Assembly (NCBI RefSeq): GCF_004745805.1
Contig: NZ_SRLQ01000015.1
Location: 1 to 64,000 of the forward strand
Origin: Mycolicibacterium sp. CH28
GTDB taxonomy: Bacteria; Actinomycetota; Actinomycetes; Mycobacteriales; Mycobacteriaceae
DNA length: 64,000 bases
Direction: 5' to 3'
The first letter of the stretch is position 1. Each line of letters begins with the position of its first letter. The translations under genes were made by a program, and so were the position numbers. Shown here piece after piece: positions 8,911 through 18,033 of the stretch. The notes below the pieces were generated by a model. The model was not told the origin of the DNA, made no database searches, and saw only the letters and a list, made by a program, of their open reading frames with translations.

Positions 8911-9554
8911 CCGGTCGAGGACACCACGTTGACCACCGAGGCGATGATCATCGTCCCGAATACGAACGACAGCAGACCATGTCCCAGCGCGGTTCTGCGC
9001 ATCCGTGTGGTGGTCAGGTTGGTGTCGGAGATCGCGAAGCTCATTCCGACCGCGAAGGCCACGTATAGGAAGTCCGAAAAGCTGGGCCGGTCATGGTGCT
9101 CGGGGTCGTTGAAGTCGATTCCGCCTGGATGCTCAGGGTCGAAGTAGTGCTTGGCATAGATCAGCGCGAACAGTGTGTGGATGGTCAGCCACGACAGCAC
9201 GATGCTGCCGACTGCCAGCCAGCCGGCTCCGAAATCGTCGGCGCGGCGTAGCAGGACAGCGACGCCGGCGAGGCTGGCCAGAGCCCCGCCGAGGATCAGC
9301 GTGACGACGGCGAGGTGTCCCGGCTGCTCGCTGCGGGCGTGCGTCGCGGTGCGATGATGGTTGAACCGCCACAGCGCCAGCCAGGTCCAGCCGGTGAAGA
9401 CCAACGCCAGCGCGCTCCAGCCGGCGAGCAGCGACAGCGCACCGCTGCGTCCCCACAGCACCGCCGCGACGACCACCCCAATCGCCCCGCCGACCGCGAC
9501 CCGCGCGGCCGGGCTGTGCCAGAACGACAGCCGGCGAGGTTCGCTCTCAGCCAT
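8907..9554 (-). CDS. DUF1345 membrane protein
   Basis: A 215-residue protein with about five hydrophobic helices and the DUF1345 signature segment IYAKHYFDPEHPGGIDF followed by DFLYVAFAVGMSFAISDTN. Function of the family is unknown. ATG 9554 has a GGGGGAG ribosome site; an 11-residue extension is open but unlikely. Ends tail-to-tail with aglA. Confidence 0.88.
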   Translation of the reverse strand: MAESEPRRLSFWHSPAARVAVGGAIGVVVAAVLWGRSGALSLLAGWSALALVFTGWTWLALWRFNHHRTATHARSEQPGHLAVVTLILGGALASLAGVAVLLRRADDFGAGWLAVGSIVLSWLTIHTLFALIYAKHYFDPEHPGGIDFNDPEHHDRPSFSDFLYVAFAVGMSFAISDTNLTTTRMRRTALGHGLLSFVFGTMIIASVVNVVSSTG

Positions 9555-9647
9555 CGCTCCCCCATCTGTCGCCGACAGTAACCTCATGGAGGTCCGGGAC
9601 CGGTTTCACCGCCGTGGCGTTACTGTCGCGGCGCTGTGCGGTGAGGT

Positions 9648-10289
9648 TCACCGCAGCACCAGCGCGGGATCGCCGCGGCGGCGATACACCGACCCGAACC
9701 GCGCGTCGATGCGTAACCATGCCGGCAACAACCGCACCCGTACGATCTCGTCAGCCGGCGGCTCGTCCGGAACGAAACCCATTGCCGTCAAGGCAAATAC
9801 ACACCGCATCGGAATACCGACGGTAGTTTCCCCCGAACTCACCTGCAGCACATCCTGATCCAGCAGCGAGGCTGGCGGCCCGTGGGCACCGGCGTGTTCG
9901 CGGACCAGGCCGGCACCACGGCGGGTCAAATCGCTCAGCACCGCGGCCGGTACGTCATCGAGATGGGTGAAGCCGGTGTCCGGGGGCAGCACCCCGCGCC
10001 ACGCGGAGTCCATCGGATAGCCGGGATCGACATCGCCCGATACATCGGCGTCGCGCAATCCGCGGGCCAATTCATCGGCACCGCAGGATAAATCGGCCGG
10101 GGTGAGCCCGCCGGGCACCGCGCGAACGGCGAGCACATCGAACCCCGTCGCCACCCATGCCGTCACCAGCCCGTCGGGGCGAGCACGTAACCGAACCACC
10201 GCGGCCTCGTCGAGGCGCAGGGCACGCTCGACGAACACCACCAGATCGTTGCGCCCGACCGCGTCGGGGATCGACAGCAGACGGCTCAT
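9648..10289 (-). CDS. Conserved mycobacterial protein (Rv2474c-like)
   Basis: A 213-residue soluble protein with no motif I recognise; it appears alpha/beta and has an acidic, proline-containing centre. ATG 10289 overlaps the stop of the thioesterase gene (ATGA), so the two are translationally coupled, the same arrangement as Rv2475c-Rv2474c. A role related to acyl-thioester metabolism is suggested only by this coupling. Confidence 0.78.
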   Translation of the reverse strand: MSRLLSIPDAVGRNDLVVFVERALRLDEAAVVRLRARPDGLVTAWVATGFDVLAVRAVPGGLTPADLSCGADELARGLRDADVSGDVDPGYPMDSAWRGVLPPDTGFTHLDDVPAAVLSDLTRRGAGLVREHAGAHGPPASLLDQDVLQVSSGETTVGIPMRCVFALTAMGFVPDEPPADEIVRVRLLPAWLRIDARFGSVYRRRGDPALVLR

Positions 10290-10714
10290 CGCAGCCAGCG
10301 CTGCAGGTACTCCCGGTGTCCGGGCGACAGCCGGACCAGTCGCTGTTCGGCAATGTGCACCGCGGCCAGTTGCGTCTCGGCGATCACCGAGGGCCGCGAT
10401 TCGGGGTCGGCACCGACTGAACGCACCTCGTAGCCGAGGGTGAAGTCGACCGCACGCAGCCGCTTGGTCCACATCGTCACCTGCAGCGGTGAATCAGCAA
10501 GCCGCAGTTGGCCTTTGTACAGCACCTGAACCTCGTGGATGAGCAACCCGATGGTCGCGATGTCCTCGGCGAAGGGCTCGGCCAAGAAGTCCACCCGCGC
10601 CTCTTCCAGGATGGTCACCATGGTGGCGTGGTTGATGTGCTGGTACATGTCGATGTCGGACCAGCGGACCTGCACGCCGGTGGTGAATCCGTTACCCACT
10701 TGATCCTGTTCCAC
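10286..10714 (-). CDS. Hotdog-fold acyl-CoA thioesterase (Rv2475c-like)
   Basis: A 142-residue 4HBT-type hotdog protein. VRWSDIDMYQHINHATMVTILEEAR carries the Asp of the 4-hydroxybenzoyl-CoA thioesterase subgroup and the usual HxNN-like turn (HINHA). Predicted to hydrolyse an acyl-CoA in the cytosol; substrate unknown. The GTG start lies inside the 3' end of the glutamate dehydrogenase gene (23-base overlap), tying it to that operon. Confidence 0.88.
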   Translation of the reverse strand: MEQDQVGNGFTTGVQVRWSDIDMYQHINHATMVTILEEARVDFLAEPFAEDIATIGLLIHEVQVLYKGQLRLADSPLQVTMWTKRLRAVDFTLGYEVRSVGADPESRPSVIAETQLAAVHIAEQRLVRLSPGHREYLQRWLR

Positions 10715-13700
10715 TCGTCCTGGTCATGCTGCGGATCTGGCGCGCCGCAACCGACAGCGTGGCCAGATCACGTTCGTCGTCGGCGTAGATCTCGGCGAGC
10801 GTGCGCCGGGCCCGCTCCACCCGGGATCCATTGGTGTGCTCCCACTCGGCGATCTTCTCCTCGCCGGTCTCCCCGGGCTCACCGACAGCCAGCACGTCGA
10901 AGCACAGTGCCCGCAGCGAGCCGTAGATGTCGTCACGGATAGCCAACCGTGCCAGGGCATGCCAGCGGTCGTCGCGGGCCAGGCCGGACACCGCGGTCAA
11001 CAGCCCGTCGGTGCCCAGGTGGTCCATCAGCGCGAAATAGGTGTCGGCGACCTCGGCCGCGTCACGGTCGGCGATATCGGCGATGTCGATCACGTCCAGC
11101 AGGCTGTACTGATACAGGCCGGAGGCCACCGCGTACGCGAGATCGGCGGGCGCACCGTGGGCGGCGAACTCGCCGGCCTCCTTGTTGACGATGGCCTTGT
11201 CGTCCCCGCGCAGCCATTCCGGCATGCGCGGGGTCAGTTCGGCGACCTTGGCTGCGAACCGGTTGATTTCGGCGCCGACCGCCAGCGGCTGCGGGCGGTA
11301 GTTGAGCAACCAGCGTGACGCCCGGTCGAGCAGGCGGCGCAGATCCAGCGTCATCCGGTCGGAGATGTTGACCGGCAGGCCGTTGTGCCGGCTGGCGTCG
11401 AGTATCCGCTGCCATACCTCGCCCACCCCGAAGATCGCGTCGGTGGCCACGAAAGTGCGCACCGCGTCGACGTATCCGACGCCGACGTCTTCGGTGACCC
11501 GGTAGGCGTAGGTGATGCCACCGGTGTCGACGACATTGTTGACCAGCATGGTCGTCACGATCTCGCGGCGCAGCTGGTGGTTGCGAATCTCAGTGGTGAA
11601 GTGGTCACGCAGCTGGCTCGGGAAGTATGGCGGCAGCCGGGCGGCGAACACCTCCTGATCGGGCAGCTCGCTGGCCAGCACATCCTCTTTCAGGGAGAGC
11701 TTGACGTGCGCCATCAGGGTCGCCAGTTCCGGTGAGCTCAAACCGATTCCTACTTCTTGACGGCGACGGATCTCCTTGTTCGACGGCAGTGCCTCCAGCC
11801 CGCGGTTGAGGCCGCGGCGCTCCTCGAGCTCACGGATCTGGCGGGCATGGACGTTGAGCAGCGCCGCCGCGTTGGACCGGCTGGTGCCCATCAGGTCGTT
11901 CTGGTCGATGTTGTCGGCCAGCACCAGCCGCGACACCTCGTCGGTCATCGAGGCCAGCAGGTCGGTGCGCTCGTCGACGCTGACCTTGCCCGCGGTGACC
12001 AGTGCGTCAACCAGGATCTTGATGTTGACCTCGTGGTCGGAGCAGTCCACGCCGGCGGAGTTGTCCATCGCGTCGGTGTTGATCCGCCCGCCGCACAGGT
12101 CGAACTCGATGCGGCCCAGCGACGTCACACCGAGGTTGCCGCCCTCACCGATGACCTTGGCCCGTACCTGATTTCCGTTGACCCGCACGGTGTCGTTGGC
12201 GCGGTCGCCGACGTCGGCGTCGGACTCCGACTCGGCCTTGATGTAGGTACCGATGCCGCCGTTGAACAGCAGATCGACCGGGGCCTGCAGGATGGCGCGC
12301 ATCAGCGTAGGTGGAGTCACCTCGTCGGCAGGGTCCTCGATGCCCAGCGCCGCACGCATCTGCGGGCTGATCGGGATCGACTTCTGCTGGCGGCTGAACA
12401 CGCCGCCGCCGGCGCTGATCAGGCTGGGGTCGTAGTCCTCCCAGCTCGAGCGCGGCAGGTCGAACAGCCGCCGTCGCTCCTGCCAGGACCGCGCCGCGTC
12501 CGGATCGGGGTCGACGAAGATGTGCCGGTGGTCGAAGGCCGCGATCAACCGGGTGTGCTGGGACAGCAGCATGCCGTTGCCGAAGACGTCACCGCTCATA
12601 TCACCGACGCCGACGACGGTGAAGTCCTCGCTTTGGGTGTCCACCCCCATCTCACGGAAGTGGCGTTTGACGGCCTCCCAGGCGCCCTTGGCGGTGATCC
12701 CCATGGCCTTGTGGTCGTAGCCCACCGAACCGCCGGAGGCGAACGCGTCGCCGAGCCAGAAGCCGTAGGAGTTGGCGACGTCGTTGGCGATGTCGGAGAA
12801 CGTCGCGGTGCCCTTGTCGGCGGCGACGACGAGGTAGGCGTCGTCGCCGTCGCGGCGCACCACCCCTGCCGGGGCGACGACCTGCCCGGTCGCCCGGTCG
12901 ACGTTGTCGGTGAGGTCGAGCAGCCCGGCGATGAAGAGCCGATAGCAGGCGATACCTTCGTGCCGGAAGGCATCCCGGTCGGTGGCGGGGTCCCCGATCG
13001 GGGCGGGCGGGTGCTTGACGACGAACCCGCCCTTGGCGCCGACCGGCACGATCACGGCGTTCTTGACCGCTTGCGCCTTGACCAAACCGAGGATCTCGGT
13101 GCGGAAATCCTCGCGGCGGTCCGACCAGCGCAGGCCGCCGCGGGCGACATGGCCGAACCGCAGGTGCACACCTTCCACCCGCGGCGAATAGACGAAGATC
13201 TCGAACTTGGGCCTCGGCAGCGGCAACTCATCGATGAGCTGCGGATTCAGCTTGACCGACAACACGTTCTGGGCGCGAGCGGAGTCCGGGCTCTCGACGA
13301 AGAAGTTGGTGCGCAGGGTGGCCTGGATCATCGAGGCGAATGCCCGCAGCACCCGGTCGGTGTCGAGGCTGACCAGCGCGTCGATATCGGCGGTCACCGC
13401 GGCGACCGCCGCGTGGGCGTCCAGGCCCTTGGCGGCCGAATCCGGATCGAACAGCGCCTCGAAGAGCGCGACCAGGGAACGCGCCGTGCCGGCGTTCCCG
13501 TTCAGGACGGACTCGATGTGCGCCTGGCTGTAGGGGAAACCGGCCTGCCGCAAGTACTTTGCGTAAGCGCGCAGCACTCCCACCTGCTGCCAGGTCAGCC
13601 CGGCGCGCATCACCAACTCGTTGAACCGGTCGATCTCGGCACGTCCCTGCCAGATCGCGGTGACGGCGTCGGCGAACCGTTGTGCGGTGTCTTCCCACTC

Positions 13701-15608
13701 TTCCGGTGAGGCGGCGTCGGGGATCGAGGCGTCGGGCCGGATCTTGAATTGGTAGATCCAGACTTTCAGCCCATCCGGGCGCACGACGGTGAACGGGCGC
13801 TCCTCGAGCACCAGCACGCCCATGCATTGCAACATCGGTAGCAGGTGACTCAACGACGCGGTCGACCCGCCGAGATACCAGGTGAGGAAGGCCTCCCCGC
13901 CCTCGTCGCCGTTCTCGAACTGCAGTTTGACCGAATTCTCTTGCAGCGCTTCGATGAACCCGATGTCGGTGATGGCCTCTGACGGGTTGACGACCTGCTT
14001 GAACTCCTCGGGCAGCGCCACGGCGTAGTGCTCGGCGATCAGCTGGTCGATCTTGCCGCTCTGGGCCGCCCCGATGAGCCGGTCACCCCAGGTGCGCAGC
14101 GCGTCGGTGAGCAGTCCCTGAATCCGGTGCCGGTTGGCCTCGTCGGCGTCGATCGACTGGCGGGTGGAGTCGTCCGGCAGTCGGACGGTGAAATGCACCA
14201 CAGCCCAGGTCGATTCACTGACCCGGGCGGTGTAGTCGATGCTCAGCCCGCCGAATTCGCGCACCAGGATGTCCTGCATGGCCAGCCGCACCGCAGTGGT
14301 GTACCGGTCGCGGGGCAAATAGACCAGGCATGACACGAAGTGGCCGAGCTGGTCCGCGCGTAGGAACAGCAGGGCCCGCCGCCGCGAGCCGAGGTCGACG
14401 ACGGCGGTCGCCATGTCCAGCAGCTGCTCGGCGGTCAACGAGAACAACTCCGAGCGCGGGATCGTCTGGATGATGTCGAGCAACAGCTGCCCCGGGTGGC
14501 TGGGGTCGTTCTGCGACAACGCCAGCGCTTCGCGCACCCGCCGTGCGATCAGCGGAATGTCGAGGACGTTGGCGCCGGTGGCTGCCACCGTGAACAACCC
14601 GACGAACCGGTGCTCGATCACCTGCCCGGTATCGATCCCCGAGTCGCTCCGCTCCTGCCCGCCGGTGCCCCCCTGTTCGCGGACCACCACGATGTACGGG
14701 TATGCCCCGTAGCGCAGGAAGCTGGGCATCGTGGCCTGCGAGAGTACGAGCAACTCCCCCTGGCTGCTCAGTTCTGGCAGCACCTGGGTGCGCAGTCGCG
14801 CCACGCCCAGGCGGCTGGACTCCTCGACGGTGGCGATGCCGTCGCTGATCGTGCAGCTCTGGCAGCCGAGCAGCACGAAGTTGCCCTCCGACAGCCAGCG
14901 CAGCAGATCGGCGACATCGCTGCGATCGGGGCCCGGGAATCGCGTGCCCGGATCGATGTCGAGTTCGCCGGCGAGGTTGCGCAGCGCGGCGCTCAGCGCC
15001 TTCGAGTCTTGGGCGACCTGGCGGGCGTCGGCAACCACCATCGGCAGCATCCGTTCCGCCTCGGCCAGCGCCTTGCGGTTGACCGAAGGGGACAGCTGGA
15101 CGTGGATCCACGACTCTTCGATGGCGTCGCCGGCCGGTCCGTCGGACATCGGCCGCACGTCGAGCAGTTCACCGGCCGGGCTGCGCCGCACCCGGAACAC
15201 CGGGTTCATCAGCGCCACGTAGGCCACCCCGAGGCGGTGCATCAGCACTGTGACCGAGTCCAGCAACAGCGTGGCCTGGTCGGTGACGATCTGCAGGGCG
15301 GGGCCGAACCCGTCGGGGCCGTCAGCGCCGTAGACCGCGACGAGGGTCTCCCCGGGCGGGCGACCGTGCGCCAGGCGCTCGTGCGCGGCGATCAGGGCCG
15401 GCGGGATGAGTCGCCGTGCGGCGCCGGCGAGCAATGGCCCGGTGTCGGCGGCATCGGCGTCGGTCCCGGGTGCACCGCCGTGCGGTCCGCGGTAGGTGGC
15501 CACATAGGCCTCACCCATCGAGGCCGTCAATTCATCGACGGCATCTCGGCTGAGATGGCTCCACTCGACCGGTAAGTCGAGGCTGGTAGTTGTGGGATCA
15601 ACCGTCAT
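10692..15608 (-). CDS. gdh: NAD-dependent glutamate dehydrogenase, large (L180) type
   Basis: A 1638-residue enzyme, the size class of the 180-kDa NAD-GDH of Streptomyces and of Rv2476c. N-terminal ACT-like regulatory segments occupy roughly the first 700 residues; the catalytic core has KNAVIVPVGAKGGFVVKHP with a conserved Lys near residue 859, FASGGSVGYDHKAMGIT, and VGDMSGDVFGNGML. It oxidises glutamate to 2-oxoglutarate and ammonium for catabolism; in mycobacteria this class is controlled by the phosphorylated protein GarA, not visible here. It heads a run with the thioesterase and Rv2474c-like genes. Confidence 0.96.
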   Translation of the reverse strand: MTVDPTTTSLDLPVEWSHLSRDAVDELTASMGEAYVATYRGPHGGAPGTDADAADTGPLLAGAARRLIPPALIAAHERLAHGRPPGETLVAVYGADGPDGFGPALQIVTDQATLLLDSVTVLMHRLGVAYVALMNPVFRVRRSPAGELLDVRPMSDGPAGDAIEESWIHVQLSPSVNRKALAEAERMLPMVVADARQVAQDSKALSAALRNLAGELDIDPGTRFPGPDRSDVADLLRWLSEGNFVLLGCQSCTISDGIATVEESSRLGVARLRTQVLPELSSQGELLVLSQATMPSFLRYGAYPYIVVVREQGGTGGQERSDSGIDTGQVIEHRFVGLFTVAATGANVLDIPLIARRVREALALSQNDPSHPGQLLLDIIQTIPRSELFSLTAEQLLDMATAVVDLGSRRRALLFLRADQLGHFVSCLVYLPRDRYTTAVRLAMQDILVREFGGLSIDYTARVSESTWAVVHFTVRLPDDSTRQSIDADEANRHRIQGLLTDALRTWGDRLIGAAQSGKIDQLIAEHYAVALPEEFKQVVNPSEAITDIGFIEALQENSVKLQFENGDEGGEAFLTWYLGGSTASLSHLLPMLQCMGVLVLEERPFTVVRPDGLKVWIYQFKIRPDASIPDAASPEEWEDTAQRFADAVTAIWQGRAEIDRFNELVMRAGLTWQQVGVLRAYAKYLRQAGFPYSQAHIESVLNGNAGTARSLVALFEALFDPDSAAKGLDAHAAVAAVTADIDALVSLDTDRVLRAFASMIQATLRTNFFVESPDSARAQNVLSVKLNPQLIDELPLPRPKFEIFVYSPRVEGVHLRFGHVARGGLRWSDRREDFRTEILGLVKAQAVKNAVIVPVGAKGGFVVKHPPAPIGDPATDRDAFRHEGIACYRLFIAGLLDLTDNVDRATGQVVAPAGVVRRDGDDAYLVVAADKGTATFSDIANDVANSYGFWLGDAFASGGSVGYDHKAMGITAKGAWEAVKRHFREMGVDTQSEDFTVVGVGDMSGDVFGNGMLLSQHTRLIAAFDHRHIFVDPDPDAARSWQERRRLFDLPRSSWEDYDPSLISAGGGVFSRQQKSIPISPQMRAALGIEDPADEVTPPTLMRAILQAPVDLLFNGGIGTYIKAESESDADVGDRANDTVRVNGNQVRAKVIGEGGNLGVTSLGRIEFDLCGGRINTDAMDNSAGVDCSDHEVNIKILVDALVTAGKVSVDERTDLLASMTDEVSRLVLADNIDQNDLMGTSRSNAAALLNVHARQIRELEERRGLNRGLEALPSNKEIRRRQEVGIGLSSPELATLMAHVKLSLKEDVLASELPDQEVFAARLPPYFPSQLRDHFTTEIRNHQLRREIVTTMLVNNVVDTGGITYAYRVTEDVGVGYVDAVRTFVATDAIFGVGEVWQRILDASRHNGLPVNISDRMTLDLRRLLDRASRWLLNYRPQPLAVGAEINRFAAKVAELTPRMPEWLRGDDKAIVNKEAGEFAAHGAPADLAYAVASGLYQYSLLDVIDIADIADRDAAEVADTYFALMDHLGTDGLLTAVSGLARDDRWHALARLAIRDDIYGSLRALCFDVLAVGEPGETGEEKIAEWEHTNGSRVERARRTLAEIYADDERDLATLSVAARQIRSMTRTSGTGSSG

Positions 15609-15661
15609 ACCCGCCGCTCCTGATCAGCTTGCGAACCCGCGCTGGTCCGCAGCCGACAACA

Positions 15662-17335
15662 TTAGTCGCGTGTGAGCCTGCGGTGGGTGACCCGGTGGGG
15701 ACGTGCCGCCTCAGCTCCCAGTCTCTCGAGCTTGTTCTCCTCGTAGGCCCCGAAGTTGCCCTCGAACCAGAACCACTTGGCCTCGTTGGTGGCGTCCCCC
15801 TCCCAGGCCAGGATGTGGGTGCAGGTGCGGTCCAGGAACCACCGGTCGTGCGAGATCACCACCGCACAGCCCGGGAAGTTCTCCAGCGCGTTCTCCAGGG
15901 AGGACAGCGTTTCGACATCCAGGTCGTTGGTGGGCTCGTCGAGCAGGATCAGGTTGCCGCCCTCTTTGAGGGTCAGCGCCAGGTTGAGCCGGTTGCGCTC
16001 ACCGCCGGAGAGCACACCGGCCGGCTTCTGCTGATCGGGACCCTTGAATCCGAACGCCGAGACATATGCCCGTGACGGAATCTCGTTCTGGCCGACCTCG
16101 ATGTAGTCCAGCCCGTCGGAGACCACCTGCCAGACGTTCTTTTTCGGGTCGATCCCGCCACGGTTCTGGTCGACGTAGCTCAGCTTGACGGTCTCGCCGA
16201 CCCGCACATTGCCGCTGTCGGGCTGCTCGAGCCCGACGATCGTCTTGAACAGGGTGGTCTTACCGACGCCGTTGGGTCCGATCACGCCGACGATGCCGTT
16301 GCGGGGCAGGGTGAAGGACAGGTCCTTGATCAGGACGCGGCCGTCGTAACCCTTGTCCAGGTGCTCGACTTCGACCACGAGATTGCCCAGCCGCGGGCCG
16401 GTCGGGATCTGGATCTCTTCGAAGTCGAGTTTGCGGGTCTTCTCGGCTTCGGCGGCCATCTCTTCGTAGCGCCCGAGGCGAGCCTTGTTCTTGGCCTGGC
16501 GGGCCTTGGCGCCGGAACGCACCCAGGCCAGCTCCTCTTTGAGCCGCTTCTGCAGCTTCTGGTCCTTCTTGCCCTGTACCTCGAGGCGCTCGGCCTTCTT
16601 CTCCAGATAGGTCGAGTAGTTGCCCTCATACGGGTAGGCCCGGCCGCGGTCGAGTTCGAGGATCCACTCGGCGACGTTGTCGAGGAAGTAGCGGTCGTGG
16701 GTGACCGCCAGGATGGCGCCGTGATAGGCCGCCAGGTGCTGTTCGAGCCACAGCACGCTCTCCGCGTCGAGGTGGTTGGTGGGCTCATCGAGCAGCAGCA
16801 GGTCGGGCTTGCTCAGCAGCAGCTTGCATAGCGCCACCCGGCGCTTCTCGCCGCCGGAGAGGTGGGTGACCGGCTCGTCGGGCGGGGGGCAGCGCAGCGC
16901 GTCCATCGCCTGCTCGAGCTGGGAGTCGATATCCCAGGCGTCGGCGGCGTCAAGCTCTTCTTGGAGCTTGCCCATCTCCTCCATCAGCTCGTCGGTGTAG
17001 TCGGTGGCCATCAGCTCGGCGACCTCGTTGTACCGGTTGAGCTTGGCCTTGATCGGCACACCGTCTTCGACGTTCTCGCGGACCGTCTTGGCCTCGTCGA
17101 GCTTCGGCTCCTGCATGAGGATGCCGACGGTGGCGCCGGTGGCAAGGAACGCATCGCCGTTATTGGCCTGGTCGAGGCCGGCCATGATCCGCAGGACGCT
17201 GGACTTGCCGGCGCCGTTGGGGCCCACGACGCCGATCTTGGCTCCGGGCAGGAAGCTCAGCGTGACGTCGTCGAGGATGACCTTGTCGCCGTGGGCCTTG
17301 CGGACCTTCCGCATGGTGTAGATGAATTCCGCCAT
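15662..17335 (-). CDS. ettA: Energy-dependent translational throttle protein EttA (ABC-F ATPase)
   Basis: A 557-residue soluble ABC-F protein with two ATPase domains and no membrane segments. Walker A GPNGAGKSS lies at residues 38-46 and a second GPNGVGKTT in the C-terminal half; signature LSGGEKRRV and LSGGERNRL are both present, as are Walker B LLLDEPTNHLD and LILLDEPTNDLD. The linker (LQKRLKEELAWVRSGAKARQAKNKARL) contains the P-site tRNA interaction motif. It gates ribosomes by ATP/ADP state. ATG 17335 (MAEFIYTMRKVRKAHGDK) is the conserved start; 20 extra upstream codons are open. Confidence 0.95.
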   Translation of the reverse strand: MAEFIYTMRKVRKAHGDKVILDDVTLSFLPGAKIGVVGPNGAGKSSVLRIMAGLDQANNGDAFLATGATVGILMQEPKLDEAKTVRENVEDGVPIKAKLNRYNEVAELMATDYTDELMEEMGKLQEELDAADAWDIDSQLEQAMDALRCPPPDEPVTHLSGGEKRRVALCKLLLSKPDLLLLDEPTNHLDAESVLWLEQHLAAYHGAILAVTHDRYFLDNVAEWILELDRGRAYPYEGNYSTYLEKKAERLEVQGKKDQKLQKRLKEELAWVRSGAKARQAKNKARLGRYEEMAAEAEKTRKLDFEEIQIPTGPRLGNLVVEVEHLDKGYDGRVLIKDLSFTLPRNGIVGVIGPNGVGKTTLFKTIVGLEQPDSGNVRVGETVKLSYVDQNRGGIDPKKNVWQVVSDGLDYIEVGQNEIPSRAYVSAFGFKGPDQQKPAGVLSGGERNRLNLALTLKEGGNLILLDEPTNDLDVETLSSLENALENFPGCAVVISHDRWFLDRTCTHILAWEGDATNEAKWFWFEGNFGAYEENKLERLGAEAARPHRVTHRRLTRD

Positions 17336-17449
17336 TGCCGCGGTGTCGCCTTCCGTCTTTTGCGTGTATTGCTCGCGGACCATCCTAGGCGCCACGAAGT
17401 CGACGCCGAGCGGCCGCGCTGGCTGCCACCAGCGCGACCGCCGGGTCCA

Positions 17450-17914
17450 TCACGCCGACAACACCAGGGCGCTGACCTCCTCGGGTTCCTCAACCGCGGC
17501 CGGATCCTCGATATCAGGTTCGGAAACCACCTCGTCGGCCGGTGTCTCCACGGGCCTGGGCTGGGGCTGCTCGATGCGCACGATCGCCCGCGACACATCG
17601 GGGCCCACGGCAGTGGCCCGCATCTCCAGCGACGACCGACGGACCCCCTCCCGGTCCTCATACTCACTGGTGAAAACGTCGCCCACCACGATGACCGGGG
17701 CGCCCTTGTACAGGCCGGCGCCGACACCGGTGACGAGCTTGCCCCAGCAGTTGACCGTGATGAACAACGAATTGCCCGGCTCCCAGGTGCCGTCCCCGGT
17801 ACGGCGCCGGGAGTTGCTGGCCACCCGGAAGCTGATCAGCTCCTGATTGTTGACGATCCGGCGGCGGAGGTCGGTGACGATGCGGCCGACGACGGTCAGA
17901 TGGGTTTCGAACAT
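17450..17914 (-). CDS. ssbB: Single-stranded DNA-binding protein, second paralogue type (Rv2478c-like)
   Basis: A 154-residue protein with an N-terminal OB fold (METHLTVVG-type start, LISFRVASNSRR, FITVNCWGKLVTGVGAGLYKG, VVGDVFTSEYEDREGV), followed by an acidic, proline-rich tail lacking the canonical DDDIPF-type tip. It is shorter and more divergent than the main replicative SSB beside rpsR. AAAGGA precedes ATG 17914. Expected to coat ssDNA in recombination or stress; the name ssbB follows usage for the second mycobacterial SSB. Confidence 0.88.
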   Translation of the reverse strand: MFETHLTVVGRIVTDLRRRIVNNQELISFRVASNSRRRTGDGTWEPGNSLFITVNCWGKLVTGVGAGLYKGAPVIVVGDVFTSEYEDREGVRRSSLEMRATAVGPDVSRAIVRIEQPQPRPVETPADEVVSEPDIEDPAAVEEPEEVSALVLSA

Positions 17915-18033
17915 GGCTGTGGGTCCTTTCCAATCGGTGCGTTCTGTGCCACCAGTCAGCCGCGGCACCCCGACAACCGAGCCCGAAACGGCACCGGCCG
18001 GACACCGGCTGTGGATGAAACCCGAACTGTGGA

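Noticed and set aside
11757..13709. 650-codon open frame opposite the glutamate dehydrogenase
   Set aside because: High GC leaves the antisense frame open; the product is Val/Arg/Gly-rich without domains, and the opposite strand encodes a clear enzyme.
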